Source of the DNA: Pelosinus fermentans
Lineage (GTDB): Bacteria; Bacillota; Negativicutes; DSM-13327
NCBI GenBank assembly: GCA_002434245.1
Contig: DJJR01000015.1
Span: forward strand, 1-25,020
Reading direction: 5' to 3'
Length of the DNA: 25,020 bases
Position numbers and translations under genes: made by a program. The notes below the pieces were generated by a model, which saw nothing but the letters and a program-made list of their open reading frames with translations, did no database searches and was not told the origin of the DNA. This document shows, one piece after another, positions 7,261-15,884 of this stretch (the stretch's first letter is position 1; each line of letters starts with the position of its first letter).

Positions 7261-7285
7261 AACCCGCGAATTTCGCGGGTTTTTT
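7261..7285 (+). terminator. Intrinsic terminator downstream of the HTH gene
   Basis: AACCCGCGA (7261-7269) and TCGCGGGTT (7273-7281) form a perfect 9-bp stem with a short loop, followed by TTTT. It lies 166 bases after the HTH stop codon. Confidence 0.85.
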
Positions 7286-7438
7286 GCTATGATTTTTTTA
7301 AAATGCTTCAAATAGCTGCACTAAGTAAATGTTTTTATTTAAAATAGCAAAAGTGATGCTTATGCACAAGGGGATTGTCGGATTTAGATTAGATGGTTAA
7401 ATAATTGCTTCCGCTCATTGCATCTGGATTCTTATAAG

Positions 7439-7477
7439 AAAATGCTATTTGCCTGTATGAGGGGCAAATAGCATTTT
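7439..7477 (-). terminator. Terminator of the minus-strand sugar-acid operon
   Basis: A perfect 15-bp stem (7439-7453 with 7463-7477) has AAAA/TTTT at its base, so it reads as an intrinsic terminator in either direction. It lies 16 bases after the aldolase stop codon on the minus strand. Confidence 0.85.
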
Positions 7478-7492
7478 AAATACACTAATATT

Positions 7493-8389
7493 CTATTTGC
7501 TACGCCATAACTGATCCGCAAAGCCCGACAAAGAGGCTTTTGTATCTTCAGTCAGCGCAGTCAATGGTGCTTTGCAGTTTTCCTGCATACCCATGCCTAG
7601 CTCTGCCATAGCCCATTTCATTACAGGATTGAATGGTGTATGGACTTCGTAAAAGCGCATTCTTTCATCAATCGATCGTTGTGCTTTTATAATTTGACTC
7701 AAATCTTCCTTGCGAAGAGATTCTATGACCTCAGCACATAGAGAAGGATATACATTCGATAAGGCACCAATACAACCGTCGCCACCGGAAATAACCGTTG
7801 GAATGCAATTATTATCATATCCAGTATAAACAATGAATTCCGGATACTTAGATTTTACGAGTTGAATATACTTCTGCGTATGCCGAAGCACGGCATGCGT
7901 ATCTTTCATGCCCTCTAGATGATCATGCTTAGCTAGTAGGCGCAAGAAGGTGTCCACTGTTACATCATAGCCAGTACGGTCTTCGTAATTATAGATATAA
8001 AATGGTCCTTTTACATCGATTAAGAGATTATCATAATAGTTAAATACATCCTCCTGGTTGCAGGCACTATAATATGGACCTACTACAAGTACTGACGCTG
8101 CACCTGCCTTTAAAGCCAAATTTGACAAATCCACAGTTTCCTTGTATACCATCCGTCCCGTACCTGCCATCACAATGGCTCGACTGCCAATATATGAAAT
8201 CGCATCCAAGATAAGTTCCTTAATCTCTTCATACGTAAAAGCATAGAACTCTCCAGAACTGCCTCCAACCAAAATTCCATCAATTCCTGCATCAATCAAG
8301 GTGTCGTACAGCTTATGCATCGTTTCATAATCTACCGTACCATCTGCATTGATCGATGTCAAAATCGGACTAATATAATTACAATTCAT
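7493..8389 (-). CDS. yjhH: DapA/NanA-family 2-keto-3-deoxy sugar-acid aldolase (YjhH/YagE-like)
   Basis: Class I aldolase of the dihydrodipicolinate synthase family, 298 residues, a TIM barrel. Seen: GSSGE at 43-47 (carboxylate binding), Tyr133 in YIYNYEDRTG, Schiff-base Lys162 in GMKDTH, and GYDNNC plus GGDGCIGA late in the barrel. The family motif YNxPxxTG is altered to YNYEDRTG, losing its proline. By context it would cleave 2-dehydro-3-deoxy-D-pentonate to pyruvate and glycolaldehyde, the step after the YjhG-type dehydratase in the same operon. GGAGG lies 7 bases before ATG. It is the last gene of the minus-strand operon, 88 bases after the permease. The exact sugar acid is inference. Confidence 0.85.
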   Translation of the reverse strand: MNCNYISPILTSINADGTVDYETMHKLYDTLIDAGIDGILVGGSSGEFYAFTYEEIKELILDAISYIGSRAIVMAGTGRMVYKETVDLSNLALKAGAASVLVVGPYYSACNQEDVFNYYDNLLIDVKGPFYIYNYEDRTGYDVTVDTFLRLLAKHDHLEGMKDTHAVLRHTQKYIQLVKSKYPEFIVYTGYDNNCIPTVISGGDGCIGALSNVYPSLCAEVIESLRKEDLSQIIKAQRSIDERMRFYEVHTPFNPVMKWAMAELGMGMQENCKAPLTALTEDTKASLSGFADQLWRSK

Positions 8390-8477
8390 TTCAATTCCTC
8401 CTATATCCTACAATTGAATATCTACCTCGTTGGTAGAAGATAAACTTCTTACAATATATTATCTATTCGGCCAATCA

Positions 8478-9824
8478 CTATTTAAGTATTGCATCAAGTG
8501 CCAAAATAAATATCAGCCCTACAACAGAAGTAATTGTCGATAACAATGTCCAGGTAGCAAACGTTTCTTTCAAAGTCAAGCCGAAATATTCCTTAACCAT
8601 CCAAAATCCAGCATCATTAACATGTGATGCAATGGCACTGCCGCAGCCTGTTGCTAGGGTGACCAATGCCAAATTAGCATCATATTGAGCTAACATCGGA
8701 ATAACTAAACCAGCCGTGGATATCGCCGCAACAGTTGCTGACCCTAAAGAAATACGCAATATCGCTGCAACAATCCATGCTAAAAGAATTGGGGACATAG
8801 ATGTCCCAGCAAATAAAACTGCTATATACTTACCGACCCCACCATTAATAAGCACTTGCTTAAAAGCTCCACCGCCACCAATAATCAATAACATCATACC
8901 GATAGAGGCTGCTGCTGACGAACAAGATCTGGTAATTTCCTTAATAGAAATATTTCTATTAAGCCCCATAGTATACACTGCAAGCACTAAAGAAATTAGC
9001 ATTGCTACGGATGGATCGCCAATAAATGCAATCACTTTAAACACAACATTGTCAGCCCCAGCGTTGCCGAGTATCATTTTTACACCAGTAGCGATCAGCA
9101 TCAGAATCACCGGAAACATGGCTGTTAACAAACTAATATTAAAACTTGGCGTGTCATCAAGATTAAATTCTTTTTGTTCGCCCAAAGAATCAATACTTCC
9201 TCTTTTCGCAAATGCCGAAGGAACTATTTTTTTTGCCAGTCGAGTAAAGACAGGACCCGCAAAAATAACTGTGGGAATAGCTACAATAATGCCATATAAC
9301 AAGACTTTTCCAATATCAGCTCCATATTCCCCAGCGATTACCGTAGGACCTGGATGTGGCGGAAGAAAACTATGTGTCGCCAATAAGGCAGCCAGCATTG
9401 GGATACCCAAAGATAATAGTGACACTTTCATCTCTTTTGCAATCGAGAATACAATAGGAATCAACAATACTAACCCTACTTCAAAAAACATTGCGATTCC
9501 AACAATAAATGAAGAAATTACAACGGCCCACTCTATTTTTGTCTCTCCGAATTTATTAATTAAGGTCATTGCAATTCGTTGCGCACCACCAGCATCAGCC
9601 ACTAGCCGGCCTAACATAGCACCCAAACCAAATATGAGCGCAATATGCCCCAGCGTTCCGCCAATACCGGTTTCTATCGTGGAAACAACTTTTTCCATAG
9701 GAATGCCCAGTGTAAGCGCTACACAAAATGATACGATCAGGAGTGCAACAAATGTATTTAATTTAAATTTAGAAATCAAAACAATTAATAGAATGACGCC
9801 TATTGCTACAATTACTAATGGCAT
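8478..9824 (-). CDS. GntP-family sugar-acid permease (YjhF-like)
   Basis: 448 residues, the usual size of GntP carriers (about 440-450), with about 12 membrane segments. Family features: [18 protein letters not shown] at about 114-131 and [10 protein letters not shown] at 151-160. GntP proteins import gluconate and related aldonates by proton symport. It lies between the dehydratase (18-base gap, with AGGAGGT in the gap) and the aldolase, matching E. coli yjhF-yjhG-yjhH, so aldonate (xylonate-like) uptake is the likely role. A 402-codon open frame on the opposite strand (8716-9924) is a shadow. Confidence 0.92.
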   Translation of the reverse strand: MPLVIVAIGVILLIVLISKFKLNTFVALLIVSFCVALTLGIPMEKVVSTIETGIGGTLGHIALIFGLGAMLGRLVADAGGAQRIAMTLINKFGETKIEWAVVISSFIVGIAMFFEVGLVLLIPIVFSIAKEMKVSLLSLGIPMLAALLATHSFLPPHPGPTVIAGEYGADIGKVLLYGIIVAIPTVIFAGPVFTRLAKKIVPSAFAKRGSIDSLGEQKEFNLDDTPSFNISLLTAMFPVILMLIATGVKMILGNAGADNVVFKVIAFIGDPSVAMLISLVLAVYTMGLNRNISIKEITRSCSSAAASIGMMLLIIGGGGAFKQVLINGGVGKYIAVLFAGTSMSPILLAWIVAAILRISLGSATVAAISTAGLVIPMLAQYDANLALVTLATGCGSAIASHVNDAGFWMVKEYFGLTLKETFATWTLLSTITSVVGLIFILALDAILK

Positions 9825-9842
9825 AGACTTACCTCCTAGTTT

Positions 9843-11831
9843 TTACCGGTGTTGTTTACTTTTCTTATCTGCTAAAACCTTTTTCCCAGCTTCAATAACT
9901 TCGATGATTTTATCTACATCATAGACACAGCCTTTCCATATTCCACCACTAATGGACTGAAGTTCTGCCCACAATTTAGTATCATCAGGCAAATCCGGAT
10001 CTGGCTGCAATCCTGGATGCACCTCTCGTTTTTTCAATACTTCGGCAGCCTCATCATAGGAAAGTTGATTTTCTTGGGTTCCGATGAAATTAAGTGAGCC
10101 TTCGAATTGATTTCCATCAACAATAATCTCGATCAAATCCCCATCTTGCAATTTACCCAGTGGCCCGCCAACCAATGCTTCAGGTCCTACATGTCCAAAG
10201 CAAGCTCCTGTAGAAACACCAGAGAATCTAGCATCCGTAATCAGAGAAACATGTTTGCCAAAAGGTAGTTTTTTCAATGCTGAAGTCAACTGGTAAGTTT
10301 CCTCCATACCGGTTCCTTTTGGACCTCCACCCATAACAATCATAATATCGCCAGCTTGTATTTTCTTATCTTTTATTGCTTTAATTGCTGACTTTTCGGA
10401 TGTAAATACTTTCGCCTTGCCAGTGTGTCTGAATACGCCATCGTCATCAATCACCGTTGGATCAATGGCTGCAGATTTAACAACAGATCCCTCCGGTGCA
10501 ATGTTTCCAACAGGAAATGTTACGGTAGATCGTAATCCCCTCTCTCTAGCTTTGGCAGGATTCATAATTACATCTTCAGGATTTACCCCATCTAATGCTT
10601 CTAAACGCTCCCTGCATTTTTTACGTCTTTCAGATGTTTCCCACCAATCCAAGTTAGCTCCTAATGTATCGCCTGTAACTGTCATAACATCTTCATGCAG
10701 CAAACCAAGTTTTCTTAAGCGAAGCATAACCTCTGGAACTCCACCGGCTAAAAAGACGCTTACCGTTGGATAGTTAACCGGACCAACTGGCATAACACTT
10801 ACTAAACGAGGAACTTTTTTATTAATAGCAGCCCAGTCATTTACTGTAGGCACTTTGCAATTTGCTGCAAAAGCAATCGCTGGCAAATGAAGAAGTAAAT
10901 TTGTCGAACCGCCAAATGCCGCATGTAGAACCATTGCATTTTCAATTGCCTTATCAGTAATAATATCTCTTGTTTTAATACCCTTTTCCTTTAATTCCAT
11001 CACAGCTCTGGCAGACTGCCTTGCAATTTCTTCCCAAATAGGCTGCCCGGAAGGTGCTAAAGCAGAATGTGTAATTGCGAGTCCCAGTGCTTCCGCTATT
11101 ACTTGGGAGGTTCCTGCCGTTCCAAAAAATTGACACCCGCCACCGGCAGATGCACAAGCTCTACAACCCACTCTTGCCGCTTCATCAAAAGAAATTTCAT
11201 CACTAGCGAATCGAACACCAATAGTCTGAACCGTTCCAGCATCTTCACCTTTTACAGGTTGGAGCGTTGCACCACCTGGCACAAGAACAGTCGGAACATC
11301 ATGCATTGATGACAACGCCATCATCATCGCTGGCAAGCCTTTATCGCAAGTAGCAATACCCATTACCGCTTTTCTTGTTGGAAGAGACCGCGCCAATCGT
11401 CTAAATACGGTTGCAGCATCATTGCGATAAGGCAACGAGTCAAACATACCAGTAGTTCCCTGGCTTCTCCCGTCACACGGGTCCGTAACATACGCTGCAT
11501 ATGGTACGACACCATGGTGTGCCAATTCATCTGCGGCTGCGCGCATTTGCAAACCTAATTCGAAGTGACCTGTATGCAGCCCCACAGCTATGGTGCTGCC
11601 GTCTTCACCACGAATTCCCCCTTGAGTACTTAAAATGAGTACATCATCATCATTAAGTTTTTCCGGATTCCAACCCATACCAGCATTTAGAGTCATTCCA
11701 AAAATATGTCCACTTGGCGATTCTTTTAAGAACTCTTCACTAAAAGGTAACTTTCCTTTTGGTCCCTCAGCATGAGTGTAGATGTTATATATAGATACAT
11801 CTTTTACATCATAAATTGTTTTCATTGACAT
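9843..11831 (-). CDS. yjhG: IlvD/Edd-family D-xylonate dehydratase (YjhG/YagF type)
   Basis: 662 residues, close to E. coli YjhG/YagF (655), and recognisably that subfamily throughout: PSGHIFGMTLNAGMGWNPEK near the N-terminus, DPCDGRSQGTTGMFDSLPYR, FPVGNIAPEGSVVKS and DARFSGVSTGACFGHVGPEA. Iron-sulfur and metal-site candidates are Cys119 (DPCDGR), Cys162 (TCDKG) and Cys233 (GGGCQF), with Cys223/Cys226 nearby. It would dehydrate D-xylonate to 2-dehydro-3-deoxy-D-xylonate in the cytosol. First gene of the minus-strand operon. AAGGAGGG lies 7 bases before ATG 11831. It is divergent from the IclR gene. The subfamily is clear; the native substrate was not tested. Confidence 0.93.
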   Translation of the reverse strand: MSMKTIYDVKDVSIYNIYTHAEGPKGKLPFSEEFLKESPSGHIFGMTLNAGMGWNPEKLNDDDVLILSTQGGIRGEDGSTIAVGLHTGHFELGLQMRAAADELAHHGVVPYAAYVTDPCDGRSQGTTGMFDSLPYRNDAATVFRRLARSLPTRKAVMGIATCDKGLPAMMMALSSMHDVPTVLVPGGATLQPVKGEDAGTVQTIGVRFASDEISFDEAARVGCRACASAGGGCQFFGTAGTSQVIAEALGLAITHSALAPSGQPIWEEIARQSARAVMELKEKGIKTRDIITDKAIENAMVLHAAFGGSTNLLLHLPAIAFAANCKVPTVNDWAAINKKVPRLVSVMPVGPVNYPTVSVFLAGGVPEVMLRLRKLGLLHEDVMTVTGDTLGANLDWWETSERRKKCRERLEALDGVNPEDVIMNPAKARERGLRSTVTFPVGNIAPEGSVVKSAAIDPTVIDDDGVFRHTGKAKVFTSEKSAIKAIKDKKIQAGDIMIVMGGGPKGTGMEETYQLTSALKKLPFGKHVSLITDARFSGVSTGACFGHVGPEALVGGPLGKLQDGDLIEIIVDGNQFEGSLNFIGTQENQLSYDEAAEVLKKREVHPGLQPDPDLPDDTKLWAELQSISGGIWKGCVYDVDKIIEVIEAGKKVLADKKSKQHR

Positions 11832-11955
11832 AACAGTTCCCTCCTTACAGTTTCATGATATTCCAAAGACTATGACCTACATGACGGGATTTCTTTCTGG
11901 TGTTAACCACTCCTTTTATAAATTTAAAATCGAATTACAGTTAACATGCGCATGC

Positions 11956-12000
11956 TAATAATTCTTATATACGAACTTGATTCTTTTATAAGAATTATTA
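11956..12000. promoter_or_regulatory. 14-bp inverted repeat operator over the yjhG promoter
   Basis: TAATAATTCTTATA (11956-11969) and TATAAGAATTATTA (11987-12000) are perfect complements separated by 17 bases. On the minus strand a plausible promoter (TTCTTA at 11994-11989, 17 bases, TATATA at 11971-11966) lies inside the repeat. This is the expected place for the divergently encoded IclR regulator to act. The rest of 11832-12166 shows only ribosome binding sites and a CATGCGCATG palindrome near 11945. Confidence 0.65.
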
Positions 12001-12166
12001 ACTAGATAATAGCACACTTATGCCATTATTCGCAATAGTCTTTTAACTTTTCATTGCCCCTGATTATGCTTAGCGAGTACATTACAATTCATATTTAAGT
12101 AGACAATCTTTTTTAAAATCAATAGAATGGTAGTGATACAAAATTTTATTTTTACAAGGAGTATTT

Positions 12167-12916
12167 ATGTCTCATAAACCTACAGAACGAGTATTAAATA
12201 TATTAAATCTTTTATCTGTTAATACAGATGGATTAACTCTTACAGAAATATCGAAAGTTATCTCGGTTCCTAAGAGCACGCTTTACCCTATCTTGCAAAC
12301 GATGACTGATATGAATTACATCCAACTCGGTAAGGATTCTTTTCGCTATAAACTAGGCATTTCCACTTTTTGCGTTGGATCTTCTTATTCTCAAGATGAA
12401 TACATGCTTGAATTCGTCAAGTCTATAATGAAAAGTATTGTTACTGAAATTAAAGAAATCTGCCAAATGGGGGTGTTAGAAGGAAACAATGTTTTATACG
12501 TTTTAAAAGAGGAACCCGAAGTAGGCCTGGATATTCGCATTATCTCTCGTGTTGGAAAAAGACTTCCTGCATACTGTACCGCATTAGGAAAAGCTTTATT
12601 AAGCAACTATGATATTGAAGAAGTAAAAAAATTATATCCAGAGGGCTTATTTCCCTATACAGAGCATACAATTACGGATTTCGATATTTTAAATAATCAC
12701 TTATCAATAATTAGAAAAGAGCATATTGCTAAAGAATACGAAGAAACCACCAAGGGACTATGTTGCTATGCTGTGCCTTTGGAGTCCAACGGCAATATAA
12801 TTGCTGCCCTAAGCGTTAGTATTCCTAAATTCCGAGCGACTAAAGAAAAATTAGATTCTGTAACCGAATTGTTATTAAGTGCCCGCAGACAGTTCGGTAA
12901 TGTTAATTTCAAATAG
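12167..12916 (+). CDS. IclR-family regulator of the sugar-acid operon (XynR/YjhI-like)
   Basis: 249 residues, standard IclR length. N-terminal winged HTH at about 5-55 (TERVLNILNLLS, then LTEISKVISVPKSTLYPILQ), then the IclR effector domain at about 75-247 with the GKRLPAYCTALGKALL block and the closing CCYAVPLESNGNIIAALSVS segment. AAGGAGT precedes ATG 12167. It is divergent from the dehydratase-permease-aldolase operon, as yjhI/yagI are in E. coli, so it most likely senses the sugar acid or its keto-deoxy product and binds the inverted repeat between the genes (inference). No clear terminator follows. Confidence 0.93.
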   Translation: MSHKPTERVLNILNLLSVNTDGLTLTEISKVISVPKSTLYPILQTMTDMNYIQLGKDSFRYKLGISTFCVGSSYSQDEYMLEFVKSIMKSIVTEIKEICQMGVLEGNNVLYVLKEEPEVGLDIRIISRVGKRLPAYCTALGKALLSNYDIEEVKKLYPEGLFPYTEHTITDFDILNNHLSIIRKEHIAKEYEETTKGLCCYAVPLESNGNIIAALSVSIPKFRATKEKLDSVTELLLSARRQFGNVNFK

Positions 12917-12947
12917 AAAAAGAATCTTTAAACGAATTTTTAAAAAA

Positions 12948-13003
12948 TACCCTATAGAGTAGAAATAAAAAAATCTACCCTATGGGGTAGACTTATGTAT
13001 AAT
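12948..13003 (+). promoter_or_regulatory. Paired CsoR/RcnR-like palindromes with a TATAAT box
   Basis: TACCCTATAGAGTAGA (12948-12963) and TCTACCCTATGGGGTA (12974-12989) are each near-palindromes and also near-complements of each other. TATAAT follows at 12998-13003, so the second palindrome occupies the usual -35/spacer zone. TACCC-TATG-GGGTA resembles operators of the CsoR/RcnR metal-sensor family. No gene follows before arsR: 13010-13100 contains ATGACGGAAGTTCCG but hits a stop after six codons. Confidence 0.45.
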
Positions 13004-13104
13004 CAGAAAAAACAAGAATGACGGAAGTTCCGTATTAAGTAACTTGTGTCCAGCAACAAGTATTTGCTACAAAAGTGCTAGGAGAAATTACAAGAACCAC
13101 GATA

Positions 13105-13133
13105 TTGACAAATTGAAATATATGGTATATGAT
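13105..13133 (+). promoter_or_regulatory. Consensus promoter of the ars operon
   Basis: TTGACA (13105-13110), 17 bases, TATGAT (13128-13133). It lies about 95 bases before arsR. The -10 is part of the dyad listed next, so repressor binding would block RNA polymerase. Confidence 0.8.
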
Positions 13134-13168
13134 CAAAATTGAATATAATCATATAACACATATTTCAA
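13113..13168. promoter_or_regulatory. ArsR operator: 56-bp dyad over the ars promoter
   Basis: Two pairs of perfect arms share one centre (13140.5): TTGAAATAT/ATATTTCAA (13113-13121, 13160-13168) and TATATGAT/ATCATATA (13126-13133, 13148-13155). ArsR-family dimers bind such AT-rich dyads, and the inner arm includes the -10 box. Confidence 0.7.
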
Positions 13169-13228
13169 GCAGCTAACATACAGTATAGTAATTGACGGAA
13201 TAGGATTGCTGGCAAGGAGGTTAAAACA

Positions 13229-13588
13229 TTGAATTTAACACGGGTATTAAAAGCATTAGGTGATGAAACTAGACTTAGCATTGTGAGTTTATTACGAGTT
13301 GAAAATTTGTGTGTATGCGAAATTGAAGCCATAATCCAAAGTAGTCAGTCCAACGTGTCTAGGCATCTGGCTAAACTTCGCGACGCAGGAATTATCTATA
13401 GCGAGAAAAAAGCGCAGTGGGTATATTATGGTATAAACAAAGATATCATTAAAAAATATTCATTTATCAAAACATTATTAGAGGAAGATCTTGCCAATCA
13501 TCCCCAATATCAGCATGATATAGAGAAACTTAAAATCTATCGGGAACAAAACGGTGAATGCGGGGTTTTAGAAAATACAGGTGCTTAA
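13229..13588 (+). CDS. arsR: ArsR arsenite-responsive repressor
   Basis: 119-residue ArsR/SmtB winged-helix repressor. The ENLCVCEIEAI segment carries the As(III)-binding Cys28 and Cys30 of the classical ELCVCDL motif, and the recognition helix follows (SSQSNVSRHLAKLRDAGII). A further Cys is near the C-terminus (NGECG). It starts with TTG at 13229, 7 bases after a perfect AAGGAGGT, and no nearby ATG fits. First gene of arsR-arsD-arsA, preceded by a consensus promoter inside a large dyad, so autorepression relieved by arsenite or antimonite is expected from the family. Confidence 0.95.
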   Translation: MNLTRVLKALGDETRLSIVSLLRVENLCVCEIEAIIQSSQSNVSRHLAKLRDAGIIYSEKKAQWVYYGINKDIIKKYSFIKTLLEEDLANHPQYQHDIEKLKIYREQNGECGVLENTGA

Positions 13589-13616
13589 CACCTTCTTATT
13601 AAAGCATGAATGCATA

Positions 13617-13642
13617 TATGCACATATAAGGATATGTGCATA
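13617..13642 (+). other. Hairpin between arsR and arsD
   Basis: TATGCACATAT (13617-13627) and ATATGTGCATA (13632-13642) form a perfect 11-bp stem with a 4-base AAGG loop. No T run follows, so it is unlikely to terminate. It could set different levels of arsR and arsDA mRNA, or be an extra binding site. Confidence 0.55.
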
Positions 13643-13683
13643 ATATGAGGTAATCTAATTACTAAAACAAAGGGGAGATAGAA

Positions 13684-14058
13684 ATGAGTAAAATTGAAAT
13701 ATTTGATCCAGCAATGTGTTGTGCAACAGGAATCTGTGGACCAGGGATTGATCAAGAGCTTTTAAGGGTGGCTACAACTATCAATACTCTCAATAAAAAG
13801 GGGATCACAGTCATCCGTTATGGTCTTTCGGCTGAACCTCAAGCTTTTATAGATCATAAGAAGGTAAATGAGTATTTAATGAAAGAGGAAGTAGAAGTCT
13901 TACCCATTACAGTAGTAGATGGAGAAGTAGTTAAAACTAGAGAATATCCTACACAAGCTGAATTTGCTAAATGGGCGGGTCTGCCTATAGAAGAATTAGC
14001 AAGCATAGTCCCTGAAAAAGAACAAGGATGTTGTTGTGATGAAGGTGGATGCTGCTAA
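13684..14058 (+). CDS. arsD: ArsD arsenic metallochaperone
   Basis: 124 residues, the usual ArsD size. The arsenite-transfer triad is exact: Cys12, Cys13 and Cys18 in MCCATGIC. Two more cysteine groups at the C-terminus (Cys116-118 and Cys123-124, CCCDEGGCC) correspond to the vicinal pairs of E. coli ArsD. ArsD takes As(III) or Sb(III) from thiols, hands it to ArsA and raises ArsA affinity. A GGGGAGA site precedes ATG 13684. arsA starts 21 bases after the stop codon, the usual arsDA pairing. Confidence 0.97.
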   Translation: MSKIEIFDPAMCCATGICGPGIDQELLRVATTINTLNKKGITVIRYGLSAEPQAFIDHKKVNEYLMKEEVEVLPITVVDGEVVKTREYPTQAEFAKWAGLPIEELASIVPEKEQGCCCDEGGCC

Positions 14059-14079
14059 ACAAAAATTAGGAGGAACTAC

Positions 14080-15831
14080 ATGTATAAAACCTTTAATCCT
14101 GACAATATAAATCTGACTACGTATTTATTTTTTACAGGCAAAGGGGGAGTGGGAAAAACTTCAACTGCTTGTGCAACTGCCATTACTTTAGCGGATCAAG
14201 GGAAAAAAGTATTATTAGTCAGTACCGATCCCGCATCCAACTTACAAGATGTTTTTGGTATTGATCTGGATAGTAAAGGTACTCCCATTCAAGAAGTACC
14301 TAATCTTGTAGTGGCAAATCTAAATCCGGAAGAAGCCGCCAGGGCATATAAAGAATCAGTAATCGCACCTTATAAAGGTAAACTGCCACCCAGTGTTATA
14401 AAGAATATGGAGGAACAGCTTTCAGGATCATGTACTGTGGAGATTGCGGCTTTTAATGAGTTTTCTAACTTTATAACAGATCAAAAATTACAAACAGAAT
14501 ATGATCATATAGTATTTGATACAGCGCCAACAGGTCATACCTTGCGAATGCTGCAGCTGCCATCTGCATGGAGTAATTTTATTAGTGGAAGTACGCATGG
14601 GGCATCTTGTTTAGGTCAATTATCGGGACTGGAAAGTAAGAAAGAAGTATACAAGAATGCTGTTAATACCCTAACCGATGGGACAAAGACAACACTCATC
14701 TTACTGGCTAGGCCTGAATATTCTCCACTGCAAGAAGCGGAAAGAGCTTCTAAAGAACTACAAGAGTTAGGGGTTACTAATCAGCTATTAGTTGTAAATG
14801 GTGTATTGAAGCTAGACGTTGAAAATGATGAAGTGGCAGAACAATTATATGCGAAACAACAAGGGGCATTAGAAAATATATCGGAACATTTACAAGGAGT
14901 CCAAACCTATCAGATTCCACTGCGGGCCTATAATATCACAGGAATCAAAAATATAAGAATGCTATTAAAAGAAGATTATTTAGAAACGCAAAGCCATAAG
15001 TTAAATCAAGAAGAGTTGCCAAAGGTTAAAGAGTTAATTGAAGATCTCTACCGATCACAAAAAAGAGTGATTTTCACTATGGGCAAAGGGGGAGTAGGAA
15101 AGACAACATTAGCAGCGGCTATTGCTATTGGTCTTGCTGCAAAAGGTATAAAAATTCACTTAACCACTACTGACCCAGCAGATCATCTAAAATTTGTCGT
15201 AGAAGAAAGTCATGGAATTAGGTTAAGTAAGATTGATGAGAAACAAGAGCTGGGTAACTATACAGAAGCGGTTTTGGCAAAGGCAAGAGAGACAATGAAA
15301 GAGGAAGATATTGCTTATGTAGAAGAGGATCTTCGCTCTCCCTGCACACAGGAGATAGCTGTATTCCGTGCTTTTGCTGAGATTGTTGATAAGGCTGATG
15401 ATGAGGTAGTAGTGATTGATACAGCACCTACAGGTCACACGTTATTGTTATTAGACGCTACACAAAGTTATCATAACGAAATACAAAAATCCCATGGCGA
15501 TATTCCAGAATCAGTAAAGAACCTGCTTCCTAGATTACGGGACAAAAAAGAAACAGAAGTTGTCATTGTAACTCTTCCAGAAGCGACGCCTGTATATGAA
15601 GCCATGAGGTTACAAGACGATTTAAAAAGAGCAGGGATTCATAACAAATGGTGGGTTATTAATTCAAGCCTGTTAATGACGAATACACAAAGCCCATTGT
15701 TAAAAACAAAATCCTTGCATGAGATTGTGTGGATTAATAAAGTGGATGAAATTGCACAAGGTAACTTTGCAGTAATACCATGGAAAGCAGAAGAAATAAA
15801 AGGTGAAAAGTTAGCAGAATTAATCACATGA
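14080..15831 (+). CDS. arsA: ArsA arsenite-translocating ATPase
   Basis: 583 residues with two homologous ATPase halves, as in classical ArsA. Each half has a P-loop GKGGVGKT (20-27 and 335-342) and a signal-transduction DTAPTGHTL motif (148-156 and 447-455). The three metalloid-binding cysteines are present: Cys118 (GSCTVEIAAF), Cys177 (HGASCLGQ) and Cys422 (SPCTQEIAVF). ArsA is the soluble motor that docks on ArsB, or in some species Acr3, to pump arsenite out. GGAGG precedes ATG 14080. No permease follows: the next gene lies on the opposite strand, so the membrane partner must be encoded elsewhere or be missing. Confidence 0.97.
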   Translation: MYKTFNPDNINLTTYLFFTGKGGVGKTSTACATAITLADQGKKVLLVSTDPASNLQDVFGIDLDSKGTPIQEVPNLVVANLNPEEAARAYKESVIAPYKGKLPPSVIKNMEEQLSGSCTVEIAAFNEFSNFITDQKLQTEYDHIVFDTAPTGHTLRMLQLPSAWSNFISGSTHGASCLGQLSGLESKKEVYKNAVNTLTDGTKTTLILLARPEYSPLQEAERASKELQELGVTNQLLVVNGVLKLDVENDEVAEQLYAKQQGALENISEHLQGVQTYQIPLRAYNITGIKNIRMLLKEDYLETQSHKLNQEELPKVKELIEDLYRSQKRVIFTMGKGGVGKTTLAAAIAIGLAAKGIKIHLTTTDPADHLKFVVEESHGIRLSKIDEKQELGNYTEAVLAKARETMKEEDIAYVEEDLRSPCTQEIAVFRAFAEIVDKADDEVVVIDTAPTGHTLLLLDATQSYHNEIQKSHGDIPESVKNLLPRLRDKKETEVVIVTLPEATPVYEAMRLQDDLKRAGIHNKWWVINSSLLMTNTQSPLLKTKSLHEIVWINKVDEIAQGNFAVIPWKAEEIKGEKLAELIT

Positions 15832-15884
15832 TATTCTTACCATTTAAAATTTCTACTTCCCATGTCCCTAGTTGTGAAGAAAAC

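Larger units (their letters stand above)
7095..7492. other. Intergenic stretch, two terminators only
   Basis: Apart from the terminators at 7261-7285 and 7439-7477 I see no gene, repeat or RNA here. A 61-codon minus-strand frame (7126-7311) lacks a ribosome binding site and runs through the terminator, so it was left out. Confidence 0.6.

Noticed and set aside
7126..7311. 61-codon minus-strand frame
   Set aside because: It runs through the terminator at 7261-7285 and has no ribosome binding site.
8716..9924. 402-codon open frame on the plus strand opposite the GntP permease and dehydratase end
   Set aside because: It is antisense to two well-identified genes, and its composition (Ile, Pro, Thr, Ser rich) is that of a reversed membrane-protein gene. 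I saw no ribosome binding site supporting it.
13026..13110. ATGACGGAAGTTCCG... as a short gene before arsR
   Set aside because: Stop after six codons and no ribosome binding site; the following frame has no recognisable similarity.
15850..15870. CCCATGTCCC between arsA and scpB as a REP-like remnant
   Set aside because: The match is short and has no GGGACA arm; chance is as likely.
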